Below, one piece after another: positions 16,801 to 25,868 of a DNA stretch of 64,000 nucleotides (position 1 is the stretch's first letter; each line of letters starts with the position of its first letter). Position numbers and translations under genes: made by a program. The notes below the pieces were generated by a model. The model did not search any database and was not told where the DNA came from. It saw only the letters and a program-made list of their open reading frames with translations. The stretch is from CAUYXS01 sp965248495 (lineage in GTDB: Bacteria; Chloroflexota; Dehalococcoidia; Lucifugimonadales; Australimonadaceae), in assembly GCA_965248495.1 (NCBI GenBank), contig CBDFJL010000003.1, positions 1,364,001 to 1,428,000 on the forward strand, read 5' to 3'.

Positions 16801-17769
16801 ATGTATACCAAGAAGTCGTCAGCGGAGCTCGCGGTCCCGGTCGTCGAGAGGCTTCAGGAGAACTTGGAGCGTGTGATCTTTGGCAAGACCCGCGAGGTCC
16901 GGCTGGCCATCATGGCGCTCATGTGCCGCGGTCACCTGCTGATCGAGGACGTGCCCGGCGTCGGCAAGACGATGCTGGCGCGGAGCATCGCGCGGAGTAT
17001 CGGCGGCGAGTTTCGGCGCATCCAGTTCACTCCGGACCTGCTGCCCAGCGACATCATCGGCGTGTCCGTTTACAACCAGCAGACGACCCAGTTCGAGTAC
17101 CGGCCCGGCCCAATCGTCGCCGAGGTCGTGCTGGCGGACGAGATCAACCGAGCGTCACCGAAGACGCAGGCGGCGCTTCTCGAATGCATGGAAGAGCGCC
17201 AGATCACCGTGGACGGTATTACTCACGCGATGCCGTCCCCCTTCATCGTGCTGGCGACTCAGAACCCCATCGAGTACGAGGGCACATTCCCGCTGCCCGA
17301 GACGGAGCTGGACCGATTCCTCATCCGGCTGCGCCTGGGCTACCCTGCCCCCGCCGACGAGCTGAACGTGCTCGAGGCCCAGCGAGAGAGCCACCCCATC
17401 GTGGGGTTAACGCGCGTCGTGACGCCCGATGACTTCGATCTACTCCAGGTCGCCATTCGCGAGGTGCACGTCGAGGACTCCGTACGCGAGTACATCGTGC
17501 GGGTGGTCGGTGCGACACGGAGCCACCCCAACCTGTATCTGGGAGCCTCGCCCCGGGGCTCGATTGCTCTCTTCCGCCTGGTGCAGGCGAGGGCGCTGCT
17601 GGAAGGGCGTGACTATGGCCTGCCGGACGACGTCAAAGAGCTTGCCGAATCCGCGCTCTGCCATCGAGTGATTCTCAGTTCTTCGGCGCGCATCCAGGGT
17701 GTCTCAGCCGAGGATGTCGTCGGCGAAATCCTCTCGCAGATTACGGTCCCAGGGGCCACGCCAGGGTAG
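16801..17769 (+). CDS. MoxR family AAA+ ATPase
   Basis: A 322-aa MoxR-type AAA+ chaperone ATPase. Walker A is DVPGVGKTMLARSIA, Walker B is VVLADEINRASPKTQAALLE, and sensor 1 is VLATQNPIEYEGTFPLPE, with a C-terminal lid (YLGASPRGSIALFRLVQARA). The ATG at 16801 gives the family's usual N-terminus. An upstream GTG at 16738 has a better GGAGAG ribosome site and would add 21 basic residues, so the start is not settled. It is the first gene of a MoxR-DUF58-transglutaminase cassette, in which MoxR ATPases are thought to mature or assemble the DUF58 protein complex. Confidence 0.93.
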   Translation: MYTKKSSAELAVPVVERLQENLERVIFGKTREVRLAIMALMCRGHLLIEDVPGVGKTMLARSIARSIGGEFRRIQFTPDLLPSDIIGVSVYNQQTTQFEYRPGPIVAEVVLADEINRASPKTQAALLECMEERQITVDGITHAMPSPFIVLATQNPIEYEGTFPLPETELDRFLIRLRLGYPAPADELNVLEAQRESHPIVGLTRVVTPDDFDLLQVAIREVHVEDSVREYIVRVVGATRSHPNLYLGASPRGSIALFRLVQARALLEGRDYGLPDDVKELAESALCHRVILSSSARIQGVSAEDVVGEILSQITVPGATPG

Positions 17770-17794
17770 GCAGCAGGGCAGGGGGAGAGGTGGC

Positions 17795-19048
17795 GTGAAG
17801 GGGAGAATCCTGTGGGCGGTCCTGCTGGTCGGGGCGTTCGTTGCTGCCTTCTCGACCGGCTCGCCGATCGCATTCCGCCTCGGCTACGGCCTTCTCGTTG
17901 TCCCGGTCCTTGGGGCCATCGCGGTTGCCCTCGCGTCTCGTGGGCTCGATGCGGATGTGCGGCGCGTTACCGCCTACCTCCAGGTCGGTGAGGCCGTCGA
18001 GGAGGAGATAACCCTCGCGAGCTCTCACTGGTGGCCCAAGCTCCTGCTCGAAGTGCGCCATGCCAGCACGCCCTTCTCTTCCCCTGGCCGGGTCGCCAGC
18101 CTATGGCCCTATCAGCGGACATCCTGGACGACCAATGCGCGGGCCATGCGGCGCGGGCTCTATGAGTACGGCATTGTCGAGACAGTAGTCCGGGACCCGT
18201 TTGGTCTGTTCCAGCGCACCCTCCGCCGGGGTCGGCAGCAGGCGGCGCTGGTCTATCCGGCGACCGTGGACCTCCCCGGCTTCCATATCGCGACGGGCAG
18301 CGGCTGGACCGAGGGCGTGGTGCTGGCCGGCAGGACCTTCATCCCCAGCCCCATCGCAGCGACGGTCCGCGAATATGCGCCCGGCGATGCGGCACGTCGT
18401 ATCCACTGGCCAACGACGCTGAAGATGAACAAGCTCATGGTCAAGGAGTTCGAGCCGGAGCCCGCCGGCCCTTCGGACACTATCTGGGTTTTTCTCGACC
18501 TGTGGGGTGGATCGCAGGCCGGTGAGGGCGTCGAAAGCACCGTCGAATATGGCGTGACCATCGCGGCGTCGATTGCGCGGCGCTTCATCGAGAACGGGCG
18601 TACCGTCGGCCTCATCGCCGGCGGTGCTGAGCTGACCGTCCTCAGGGCCGACTCGGGCCCCGCTCAGCTCGGCCGCGTCCTTCAGACGCTGGCGCTGGCC
18701 GCCTCCGGCGACGCGGTCCCAATGAGCGAAGCGCTGAACGCTATCGTCGATGCCGGCATGCCGCGAACCACCGCGATACTGATCTCGCCCGCGCCCGTGC
18801 AGCAGATCGCGTCCGCCGTCGCCTTCCTCGATACGCGCGGCGTGACGCCGGTGCCCATCATGCTCGAGGCGTCCTCCTTTGAGGGCGCAGCGCCTGCTGG
18901 CGGCGACATGTACCGGCTCCCCGGCACGCGAGTCGACGCCTACGTCGTCCATAGAGGGGACGAGATCCATCGCCGGCTGGACTATCGGCTCGCGGGCCAC
19001 GCGGGAGTCGATCTGGAGCGGCTGGCGCTCGGACGAACCGGCGCATGA
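17795..19048 (+). CDS. DUF58 domain-containing membrane protein
   Basis: A 417-aa protein with two N-terminal membrane segments (ILWAVLLVGAFVAAFS and LGYGLLVVPVLGAIAVAL) and a cytoplasmic DUF58 region with a vWA-like fold. The signature REYAPGDAARRIHWPTTLK, followed by LMVKEFEPE, is present. GTG at 17795 is chosen because GGGGGAGAGG lies just upstream and it begins at the first membrane helix; an in-frame ATG at 17699 would overlap moxR. It overlaps the transglutaminase gene by 4 bases. Members of this cassette are implicated in cell-envelope processes, but the substrate is unknown. Confidence 0.9.
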   Translation: MKGRILWAVLLVGAFVAAFSTGSPIAFRLGYGLLVVPVLGAIAVALASRGLDADVRRVTAYLQVGEAVEEEITLASSHWWPKLLLEVRHASTPFSSPGRVASLWPYQRTSWTTNARAMRRGLYEYGIVETVVRDPFGLFQRTLRRGRQQAALVYPATVDLPGFHIATGSGWTEGVVLAGRTFIPSPIAATVREYAPGDAARRIHWPTTLKMNKLMVKEFEPEPAGPSDTIWVFLDLWGGSQAGEGVESTVEYGVTIAASIARRFIENGRTVGLIAGGAELTVLRADSGPAQLGRVLQTLALAASGDAVPMSEALNAIVDAGMPRTTAILISPAPVQQIASAVAFLDTRGVTPVPIMLEASSFEGAAPAGGDMYRLPGTRVDAYVVHRGDEIHRRLDYRLAGHAGVDLERLALGRTGA

Positions 19049-21249
19049 CGCTCGCCGGCGCGCGGACTCTGGGGAGCGTGACGCTATGGCAGCGCTTCGC
19101 CAGTGGCCAAGGCATGACCGTCCTGCTGACGGCGCTGGTGCTGCTGTCGGTCTCCTGGCCGATTCAGCAGGCGCGCTGGGTGGCAGGGATGGCGCCGCTG
19201 AGCCTGATCGCGATGCTTGGCCTCGCGCTGTGGCTGGCAACGGACGCCGCGGGATGGCCGTCGCGATGGGCGCATCTGCTGTCCGCCGCCGTGGGCCTGG
19301 CAATCACCGCGGTCGCGGCCATGGCCGTCGCGACGGGGTCGTACCCGTTCGGCCGCGCCGAGGGCGTCATCGACGACGTGCGCCTCTGGTTCTCGGCCAT
19401 ACCGTCGGACGACCTGGTACCGGGGCGAATCGAGTTCGTCATTCTGATGATCAGCGTGTTCTGGTCCTTGGGCTTCTGGGGCAGCTGGTTTGCGCTGCGG
19501 CGCAGGCAGCCGTGGCCGCTGGTGCTGGTCGTGGGCCTGGTGCTGATCTTGGCGCTGGCGAACCTGGCCAGCGGGGCCAGCTTTTGGCTGGTCACGTTCA
19601 TGGGGCTATCGCTCGTCCTTCTGGTCCACGTCACCACGATTCGGCGCCAGGACCTTTGGCGTAGCAGGGGAATGGAGTTCGCGCCGTTCTTGGCGCTGTC
19701 TCACTCGGTTTTCATCCTGGGTTTCGGTTTCGTGGCCATGCTGTTGGCGGCGGTGGTGCCGTCGATGCCGTGGGTGCCGCTCGACAGCTTGGGCCAGCGC
19801 CTCGCGTCCGCCACCGATAGCTTCGAGTCGGGGTTCGGCCGGCTATTCAACGGCCTGCCCTCGCGGCAGAGCTATATCACCCTCACCTATGGCGAGGAGA
19901 CGCTGTTCCGCGGTAACCCGAACCTGACGGACGAAGTGATCTTCCGTGTGTCCGGTCCGCGCAACTACTGGCGTGCACGCACCTACACCGAGTACTCCGG
20001 CACCGGCTGGTCCACGGGTGACGCGGCCTTCCACGAGCCTGGCCCTGAGATCACCCAGGACGACGCCCGGCGGGTCGACGTCCAAAACAGCTTCCGCATC
20101 GATTCGGCGACCGACAGCCTGTTCACGGCGGGCCTGCCGGGTCGTTTCGACGCGCCGGCCCGCTATCTCCACAGCGGCGACACGCCCTGGGACGTCTTGC
20201 AGGTGCGCTACGGTCAGGGCCTCGACTTCTTCAAGACCCGGCTGAACCTGTCCTACACATCCCGCGGGTCAGTCTCGGTGGCCTCGGATGGGGAGCTCCG
20301 GGCCGCCGAGGGGCCATACCCGGAGTGGGTCACTAAGGACTACCTTCAGCTGCCGGATGAGCTCCCGGCGCGGGTCGGACAGCTCGCCCGAGAGGTCGGC
20401 GCAAGCGCTACCGGAAACAGCTACGACCAGGCCATCGCCATCCGCGACTTCCTGATCGACTACCGCTACAACCTGAGCATCAGCGCGCCCCCGGAAGGTA
20501 GCGACGGAGTCGACCACTTCCTCTTTACGTCCCGCGAGGGCTACTGCGACTACTACGCATCGTCGATGGCCGTGATGCTTCGCGCCGTGGGCATTCCGTC
20601 GCGCTACGTGCTGGGCTACGCACCGGGCGGCTTCGACGCCGGCCGGAGCGAGCACGTGGTCCGCGAGCTGAACTACCACTCTTGGCCCGAGGCCTACATC
20701 TCGGGGCACGGCTGGATCGCCTTCGAGCCCACGCCACCCAACGCCATCGAGTTTGGCGGCGTCGTCGGTCTGGGTTTGCTGGATCTGACTGAGGGCGGCA
20801 CGCCCCTCGATGACCTCTTCGCCGAAGAGGAATTCCCTCCAGGGGTGGCCGGCGTGGGCGGCTCTTCAGGCGCCGACACTTCGCTGGTGGTGCCCATCGT
20901 CCTGGGGCTGGGGCTGCTGCTTCTGGGCATGGCCGGCGCGATCTACTACCAGGCGTGGTGGCGCCTTTCGCGGCTCGAGCGTTCCGCGGAGCTCTTTGGC
21001 AAGATGCAACGGTTGGGCACGATGCTCGGAACTGGCCCCCGGCTTCACCAGACCCCCCGTGAGTACGGCTGGGTGCTGGCGCGACAGATGCCGGCATACG
21101 CATGGGCGGTGTTTGATATATCCGAGGCGTACACGGCCTATCGCTATGGGCATCGCATGATCAACATCTCGCAGCGCGCGAACGCTGAGTTCGCCTGGGG
21201 ACGGCTGCGCTGGGCCCTGGTGAAGCGGCTGCTACGGCCGGGCCGTTAG
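19045..21249 (+). CDS. Transglutaminase-like (TgpA/DUF3488 type) multi-pass membrane protein
   Basis: A 734-aa protein. Roughly residues 20-235 contain several transmembrane helices. A large extracytoplasmic region then carries a papain-like transglutaminase core: Cys in EGYCDYYASSMAVMLRAVGI, His in ELNYHSWPEAYI, and GWIAFEPTPP. A last membrane helix near residue 620 (VVPIVLGLGLLLLGMAGAIY) is followed by a cytoplasmic DUF4129-like tail (LHQTPREYGWVLARQMP). It is the third gene of the MoxR-DUF58-TgpA cassette, coupled by an ATGA overlap. Probably an envelope protein cross-linking or peptidase activity. Confidence 0.92.
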   Translation: MTLAGARTLGSVTLWQRFASGQGMTVLLTALVLLSVSWPIQQARWVAGMAPLSLIAMLGLALWLATDAAGWPSRWAHLLSAAVGLAITAVAAMAVATGSYPFGRAEGVIDDVRLWFSAIPSDDLVPGRIEFVILMISVFWSLGFWGSWFALRRRQPWPLVLVVGLVLILALANLASGASFWLVTFMGLSLVLLVHVTTIRRQDLWRSRGMEFAPFLALSHSVFILGFGFVAMLLAAVVPSMPWVPLDSLGQRLASATDSFESGFGRLFNGLPSRQSYITLTYGEETLFRGNPNLTDEVIFRVSGPRNYWRARTYTEYSGTGWSTGDAAFHEPGPEITQDDARRVDVQNSFRIDSATDSLFTAGLPGRFDAPARYLHSGDTPWDVLQVRYGQGLDFFKTRLNLSYTSRGSVSVASDGELRAAEGPYPEWVTKDYLQLPDELPARVGQLAREVGASATGNSYDQAIAIRDFLIDYRYNLSISAPPEGSDGVDHFLFTSREGYCDYYASSMAVMLRAVGIPSRYVLGYAPGGFDAGRSEHVVRELNYHSWPEAYISGHGWIAFEPTPPNAIEFGGVVGLGLLDLTEGGTPLDDLFAEEEFPPGVAGVGGSSGADTSLVVPIVLGLGLLLLGMAGAIYYQAWWRLSRLERSAELFGKMQRLGTMLGTGPRLHQTPREYGWVLARQMPAYAWAVFDISEAYTAYRYGHRMINISQRANAEFAWGRLRWALVKRLLRPGR

Positions 21250-21268
21250 CCGGCCGTGGGGGCGACGG

Positions 21269-22609
21269 CTACCCGTTCATCGTGGCCGTGCCTTCGAAGG
21301 TCGCGGTGATGGGCGCGATGGGGATGTCGGCCCAGCTCTCGGCGTTCATGAACTCCTGCCAGCGCACGTAGAAGTGCCGCTGGTTGTTCTCCGAGATGTA
21401 GCGCTGGGCCACGATGCCCGGCAGGTCGTCGTGGGCTCCCGCGTGGCGCAGGCCCATCGACACGTTCTGCGCGTACCTGCGGGCGATGGGGCTGCGGCTC
21501 GCCTCCGACACTGAGCGCCAGTTGTCGATGTCGTCCTGCTCGTTCAGCCCGGCGGCGCCGTTGTTCTGGCCGTGGCCCGTGGCCAGCGCGCGTTGCATGG
21601 CAACCGGTGCGTCCTTCTCGTAGATCGCGAAGTCCCAGAACTCGGTCTTGAGCGGCCCTCGCGGAAGCGCCATGCGAAAGCCTAGGACGCCGTTCGGGAA
21701 GATGCTGTGGTTGCCGAGCTTCACGTTGCGGGCGCGGTAGCTGCCCAGGCGCCGCTCCACCTCCGGCATCGTCTCTTCAAGGTACGCCTCGAACATCTCC
21801 CTGTTGTCCTGGTTGACGCCGGCGACGATATCGAGGCCCGTGCTGCCTGGGGACCGGATCGTGAGGCTATGGCCATTGACCGACATGTGGCGGGCGTCGC
21901 TCACGAACTGTTGCTCCATGGTCACCAGCGGGCGCCCCCAGAACCGGTGCTTCACGCGGGCCGCGGACGCGTGGGTGAGCGGCACGTGGTAGTTGTCGGA
22001 GCAGTTGTCCACGGGCGTCTTCCAGTTCACCGGCTGCATCCACTTCATGGGGCCAACCGCCACCATGCCGCCGTCGCGCCGGTTGAACACCGTGTCGAGG
22101 TACCAGCGGGCGTCGCCGAGGTAGGCCTCGAGGGTCGGGGCCTCCTGGTCCCACGTGGCGAAGACGATGCCGGCGTAGGTGTCCACCTTCGCCTCGATGA
22201 GGTGCAGCTCGTCCTTGTCGAGGCAGTTGTAGTAGACCTGCTCCTCGCCGGGGACGTGCTCCAGGCTACCGTCGCTGGAGTAGGTCCAGCCGTGGTAGGT
22301 GCACATGAAGCTTTTGGCGTTGCCGTCGTCGGCGCGGATGATGCGGTTGCCGCGATGGCGGCACATGTTGAGCAAGGCGTGGAGCTTGCCGTGGTGGTCG
22401 CGGGTGAGGATGACGGGGTCCTCGCCCATGTAGGTGTGGAAGAAGTCATTGAGGTTGGGGACGAGGCTGGTGTGGCCGATCATCTGCCACGCGCGGCCGA
22501 AGATCTTCTCGAGCTCCTCTTGGTAGATGTCCTCGTCCACGAAGATACGGCGGTCGAGGGCGCCGGTCTCCGTGTCGATGACGTTGTACTTCTTGTTCGT
22601 GGCGACCAT
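21269..22609 (-). CDS. Rieske [2Fe-2S] aromatic-ring-hydroxylating oxygenase, large subunit
   Basis: A 446-aa non-heme iron oxygenase. The Rieske site is CRHRGNRIIRADDG ... MCTYHGWTYSSDGSLEHVPG (CxH...CxxH). The mononuclear iron site is in DNCSDNYHVPLTHASA (Asp/His/His region). It lacks a visible small subunit or reductase partner nearby. It is divergent from the alpha/beta hydrolase at 22849, with 239 bases between. In SAR202-type genomes such enzymes are numerous; the substrate cannot be read from sequence. The ATG at 22609 has AGAAGGAGT upstream. Confidence 0.93.
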   Translation of the reverse strand: MVATNKKYNVIDTETGALDRRIFVDEDIYQEELEKIFGRAWQMIGHTSLVPNLNDFFHTYMGEDPVILTRDHHGKLHALLNMCRHRGNRIIRADDGNAKSFMCTYHGWTYSSDGSLEHVPGEEQVYYNCLDKDELHLIEAKVDTYAGIVFATWDQEAPTLEAYLGDARWYLDTVFNRRDGGMVAVGPMKWMQPVNWKTPVDNCSDNYHVPLTHASAARVKHRFWGRPLVTMEQQFVSDARHMSVNGHSLTIRSPGSTGLDIVAGVNQDNREMFEAYLEETMPEVERRLGSYRARNVKLGNHSIFPNGVLGFRMALPRGPLKTEFWDFAIYEKDAPVAMQRALATGHGQNNGAAGLNEQDDIDNWRSVSEASRSPIARRYAQNVSMGLRHAGAHDDLPGIVAQRYISENNQRHFYVRWQEFMNAESWADIPIAPITATFEGTATMNG

Positions 22610-22848
22610 GTCGACTCCTTCTGATGCGCTCTGGCCGACGCGCTCTGGCGCGGCTGCTGGGGCCGAGCCTTCCGAGCGTATTCCGACCGTGAAGGCGGCG
22701 CAAGAGCAGATCGCGCCGCCGAATACGCGTTGCCGAGGCCGCGGCGGCGACGAGAAGTTGGGTCTCCACCGTCACGAGCGCCTTGGGCTAGAGTACCCCC
22801 AGCATGCCGCCCGGCTTGGCGCGGGCGGCCACCAGAGGGGGGACGAGC

Positions 22849-23709
22849 ATGGCTTTCCTCGCATCCAGCGGGCTGACGGAAGAGGGGACGGGCAAGAGCT
22901 TCAAGGACAGCAAAGGGATGACGATTCACTATCACGATATTGGTGAGGGTGACCCGATCATCTTTCTGCACACCTATGGCCCGGGCAGCATGGCCTGGCT
23001 GACGTGGCACAAGGTCATCGGCGAGTTCGCGAAGCATTTCCGCTGCGTGCTGATGGACATGGTGAACTACGGCAAGAGCGGTCCGGAGGTCTACAACGAA
23101 CCCGGCCACTCGGTGCAGTCGAGGGCGGCGCGCGCCCTAATGGACCACCTCGGCATCGCTCGAGCGATGTACGTCGGCAACTCGATGGGTGGTACGACCT
23201 GCCTGGTGCAGGCCATCGAAGCACCGGAGCGGGTCAGCAAGGTCGTGCTTGGCGGCTCACACGCCTCGACCGGCGGCGACCCCTACATCATCGCCAACTT
23301 CCCGTCGGAGGGCAGCAAGGCGACGCGCGAGACCTACGCCGACCCCTCGCGGGCGCAGTTCGTCCGCTACCTCAAGGCGCACCTGTACGATGAGGCGATG
23401 GCCACGGACCCCGAGCTCGTCGACTACGTCTACGGCACGTGGACGAACGCCAAGGAACACCAGGAGGCGCAGCACAAGTCCGTCAGCGTCTCGCACAGCA
23501 ACCTCGGTCTGCTCAGCGGCATCAGCGTGCCGGTCCGCATCGTCCACGGGCGCTTCGATCGCATGGTGACGGTGGAGCAGGCGCTGATGCTCATGGGCTA
23601 CATGCCGCAGGCGGACCTGGTGATCTTGAACCGGGTTGGGCACTGGGCGCCGTACGAGCGGCCCGACGACTACCTGTCGAACGTGCTGCCGTTCCTGCTC
23701 GCGAAGTAG
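22849..23709 (+). CDS. Alpha/beta hydrolase (meta-cleavage product hydrolase-like)
   Basis: A 286-aa alpha/beta-hydrolase. The oxyanion region is IIFLHTYGPGSMAWLTW, the nucleophile elbow GNSMGGTTC, the acid HGRFDRMVT and the histidine RVGHWAPYE, so the triad is complete. It resembles carbon-carbon bond hydrolases of aromatic meta-cleavage pathways, agreeing with nearby oxygenases. ATG 22849 is preferred because AGAGGGGGGAC precedes it; an in-frame ATG at 22804 lacks this. Confidence 0.87.
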   Translation: MAFLASSGLTEEGTGKSFKDSKGMTIHYHDIGEGDPIIFLHTYGPGSMAWLTWHKVIGEFAKHFRCVLMDMVNYGKSGPEVYNEPGHSVQSRAARALMDHLGIARAMYVGNSMGGTTCLVQAIEAPERVSKVVLGGSHASTGGDPYIIANFPSEGSKATRETYADPSRAQFVRYLKAHLYDEAMATDPELVDYVYGTWTNAKEHQEAQHKSVSVSHSNLGLLSGISVPVRIVHGRFDRMVTVEQALMLMGYMPQADLVILNRVGHWAPYERPDDYLSNVLPFLLAK

Positions 23710-23810
23710 GCCGGAAGCCGCCACGAGCGACGAATGCAACCGTTCGCGTGGCGCTGGACTCAGCCGGGGGTGACTGGATCATCCAACGAGCGGGGGTTAG
23801 GGCGTGGGGC

Positions 23811-24698
23811 CTAGGTGACACGCTCGCCGTGGATGAACTGGGTCACCGCGGTGTTGAACAGCTCCGGCTTCTCCCAGTGGGCCCACCAGCCGGTCTCGGG
23901 CATCAGCTTGAACTGGGCGCCGGGGATGATCGATGCGACACGCTCGCCGGCGTCCGGCCCCAGCCCGCTATTGCCGTCGCACCACAGGACGAGCACCGGC
24001 AGGTCGATCCGCGCGATCTCCTCTTCCCTGTAGTCGTACCCGGCCGAGTTCTGGCGCGTGTAGTACTTGCGCTGGCCGTCGTTCGTCGACGGCCGCGAGT
24101 AGTGCGCCAGCCTGATGTCGACCAGCTCGTCGGTGACGCGCTCCGGATGCTGGTTGTGCATCACCATGAGCAGCCGCGCGTGGATGCCCTCCCACGTGGG
24201 GTTGTCGAGCAGCTGGATGGTCCGGTCGCGCATGCTCATGCCCCCGACAGGAGGCAGCGGCGGCGCGTAGGTCCCTTCCTTGAGCGTGACGGCGATGCCC
24301 GACTCGAAGACGACGCCCTTGAGGCGCTCCGGGTTGGTCATCACCAGCGGCGTGATCCCCGAGCCGCCGCCGGCCTCGCCGTGCAGCCACACCTTGTCCA
24401 GCCCCAGGGCGTTCATGAGGTCGAGCACCTGGTCGGACACCAGCGCGTTGAAGTCGTCGACCACGTCTGGCACCGTCGAGAATCCGTGGCAGACCATCTC
24501 CATGCCGATGACATGGAAGTGCTTGGCCAGCGGCATGACGTTGTAGGCGAAGGTCTCGAGGTGGCCGCCGCCGCCGTGCGCCATGATCAGCGTCTCGGCG
24601 TGCTCTCCGCCTGCCTCGACGATGCGCGTGCGGTACTTCTTGCCCTGGACGAACTTGACCTCCACGCCGAGCAGCGCGGTCCAGATGCTCTGTGGCAT
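23811..24698 (-). CDS. Alpha/beta hydrolase with Ala at the nucleophile position
   Basis: A 295-aa alpha/beta-hydrolase-fold protein. The oxyanion strand LIMAHGGGGHLETFAYN is present. The nucleophile elbow reads VWLHGEAGGGSGI: where the family has Gly-x-Ser-x-Gly, Ser is replaced by Ala (G-E-A-G-G). The acid/His region is VLWCDGNSGLG ... ETGWWAHWEKPELF. It may be catalytically dead, use another residue, or be a cofactor-independent lyase or oxygenase type. It is followed on the same strand by a canonical hydrolase upstream (24787-25629), forming a pair. Confidence 0.82.
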   Translation of the reverse strand: MPQSIWTALLGVEVKFVQGKKYRTRIVEAGGEHAETLIMAHGGGGHLETFAYNVMPLAKHFHVIGMEMVCHGFSTVPDVVDDFNALVSDQVLDLMNALGLDKVWLHGEAGGGSGITPLVMTNPERLKGVVFESGIAVTLKEGTYAPPLPPVGGMSMRDRTIQLLDNPTWEGIHARLLMVMHNQHPERVTDELVDIRLAHYSRPSTNDGQRKYYTRQNSAGYDYREEEIARIDLPVLVLWCDGNSGLGPDAGERVASIIPGAQFKLMPETGWWAHWEKPELFNTAVTQFIHGERVT

Positions 24699-24786
24699 GA
24701 CGGCCTCCTGGCCGGGTTCTGAGGGGGGTGGTCGGCCGGAACCCTGGTCCCGTTATCGAACGGGGCCAGGGTCCAGCCTGCCGGCG

Positions 24787-25629
24787 TTAGTCGGGTTCGT
24801 TCTCGACCCAGTCGATGACCAGGCGGTTGAACGCGTCGCGGCCTTCGTACTGCACCCAGTGCCCGCAGTGCGGGAACACGTGCAGGTGCGAGTCGGGAAT
24901 GCGGAAGTTGAGCTGCCATGCGAAGTCGAGCGGGACGATGCGGTCGTCCCGGCCCCAGAGGATCAGCGTCTTCGCCCTGATCTTGCCGAGGTCAGGCGTC
25001 AGGTCGCCCATGCCACCGGTCGAGTTGCGCCGCGCAGTCTGCTTCTTCTCGTCCGTCGCCGAGGCGACTCGCTGCTCCAGCAGCTCGTCGGTCACGAACG
25101 ACGGGTCGTCCACGAAGACCTTGATCATGGCGCGCATGGTCTCCTTCGTGGGGTTGTCGAACGCCTCCATCAGCCGGCGCAGCCCTTCGGTCGGCATGGG
25201 CTGCGTGAAGCTGGGGGCGCCGGTCGGTGCGCCCATGACCATGAGCTTGCCGAGGCTGTCGGGGTAGTCGATGGCGAACTTCATCGCCGTCATACCGCCG
25301 AGTGAGTTGCCCAGGATGTGGACCTTGTCCAGGCCGAGCGCGTCGACGAAGTTCTTGATGGTCCGCGCGTAGTAGGTGGCGGTGGGCTCGTGTATCTCCG
25401 GGGCGTCGCTCTTGCCGTACTGGGGCAGGTCGATGAGCAGCACCCGGAAGTGCTCCGTGAGGTCCGGCATGTTCTGCCGGAAGTTGCTCCAGCCGCTCGC
25501 GCCGGGGCCGCCGCCGTGGATCGCTATCAGCGGCTCGCCGGTGCCGGCCTCGTTGTAGTGCAGCCGGATGCCGCCGGCCTCGACGTAGTTGCTCGTGCTC
25601 TCCTCGGTCAATTGCGCCGTTGTCGCCAT
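24787..25629 (-). CDS. Alpha/beta hydrolase (MhpC/BphD-like)
   Basis: A 280-aa alpha/beta-hydrolase with a full triad. The oxyanion site is AIHGGGPGASGWSNFRQN, the nucleophile elbow GNSLGGMTAMKFA, the acid LWGRDDRIVPL, and the histidine PHCGHWVQYEGRD. GGGPGASGWSNF is typical of hydrolases cleaving 2-hydroxy-6-oxo-dienoates from aromatic meta-cleavage. The ATG at 25629 has AGGAGGCGAACC upstream. It is followed by the gene at 23811-24698 after 88 bases. Confidence 0.9.
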   Translation of the reverse strand: MATTAQLTEESTSNYVEAGGIRLHYNEAGTGEPLIAIHGGGPGASGWSNFRQNMPDLTEHFRVLLIDLPQYGKSDAPEIHEPTATYYARTIKNFVDALGLDKVHILGNSLGGMTAMKFAIDYPDSLGKLMVMGAPTGAPSFTQPMPTEGLRRLMEAFDNPTKETMRAMIKVFVDDPSFVTDELLEQRVASATDEKKQTARRNSTGGMGDLTPDLGKIRAKTLILWGRDDRIVPLDFAWQLNFRIPDSHLHVFPHCGHWVQYEGRDAFNRLVIDWVENEPD

Positions 25630-25712
25630 GGTTCGCCTCCTCGTGTCGGTGGTGCGCAGGCTAGTCGCACGTGGTGGCGACGGTCAACTTGCCTAGGTTT
25701 GGCCGCAAATGA

Positions 25713-25800
<88 letters not shown>

Positions 25801-25822
25801 ACTCGAGCGCGGCTCGCCTCGA

Positions 25823-25828
25823 ATTATA
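25823..25828 (-). promoter_or_regulatory. -10 element of tRNA-Leu(UAA)
   Basis: A perfect TATAAT on the minus strand lies 22 bases upstream of the tRNA 5' end, in otherwise GC-rich sequence. No clear -35 hexamer is seen at 16-18 bases. Confidence 0.6.
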
Positions 25829-25868
25829 GGCGCGCGGGTTCCGCACGCGACGTGACCGCGGCAGCTGG

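Noticed and set aside
17699..17794. DUF58 protein starting at the in-frame ATG 17699
   Set aside because: It would overlap the moxR gene for 71 bases with basic low-complexity residues; GTG 17795 has a strong ribosome site and starts at the membrane helix.
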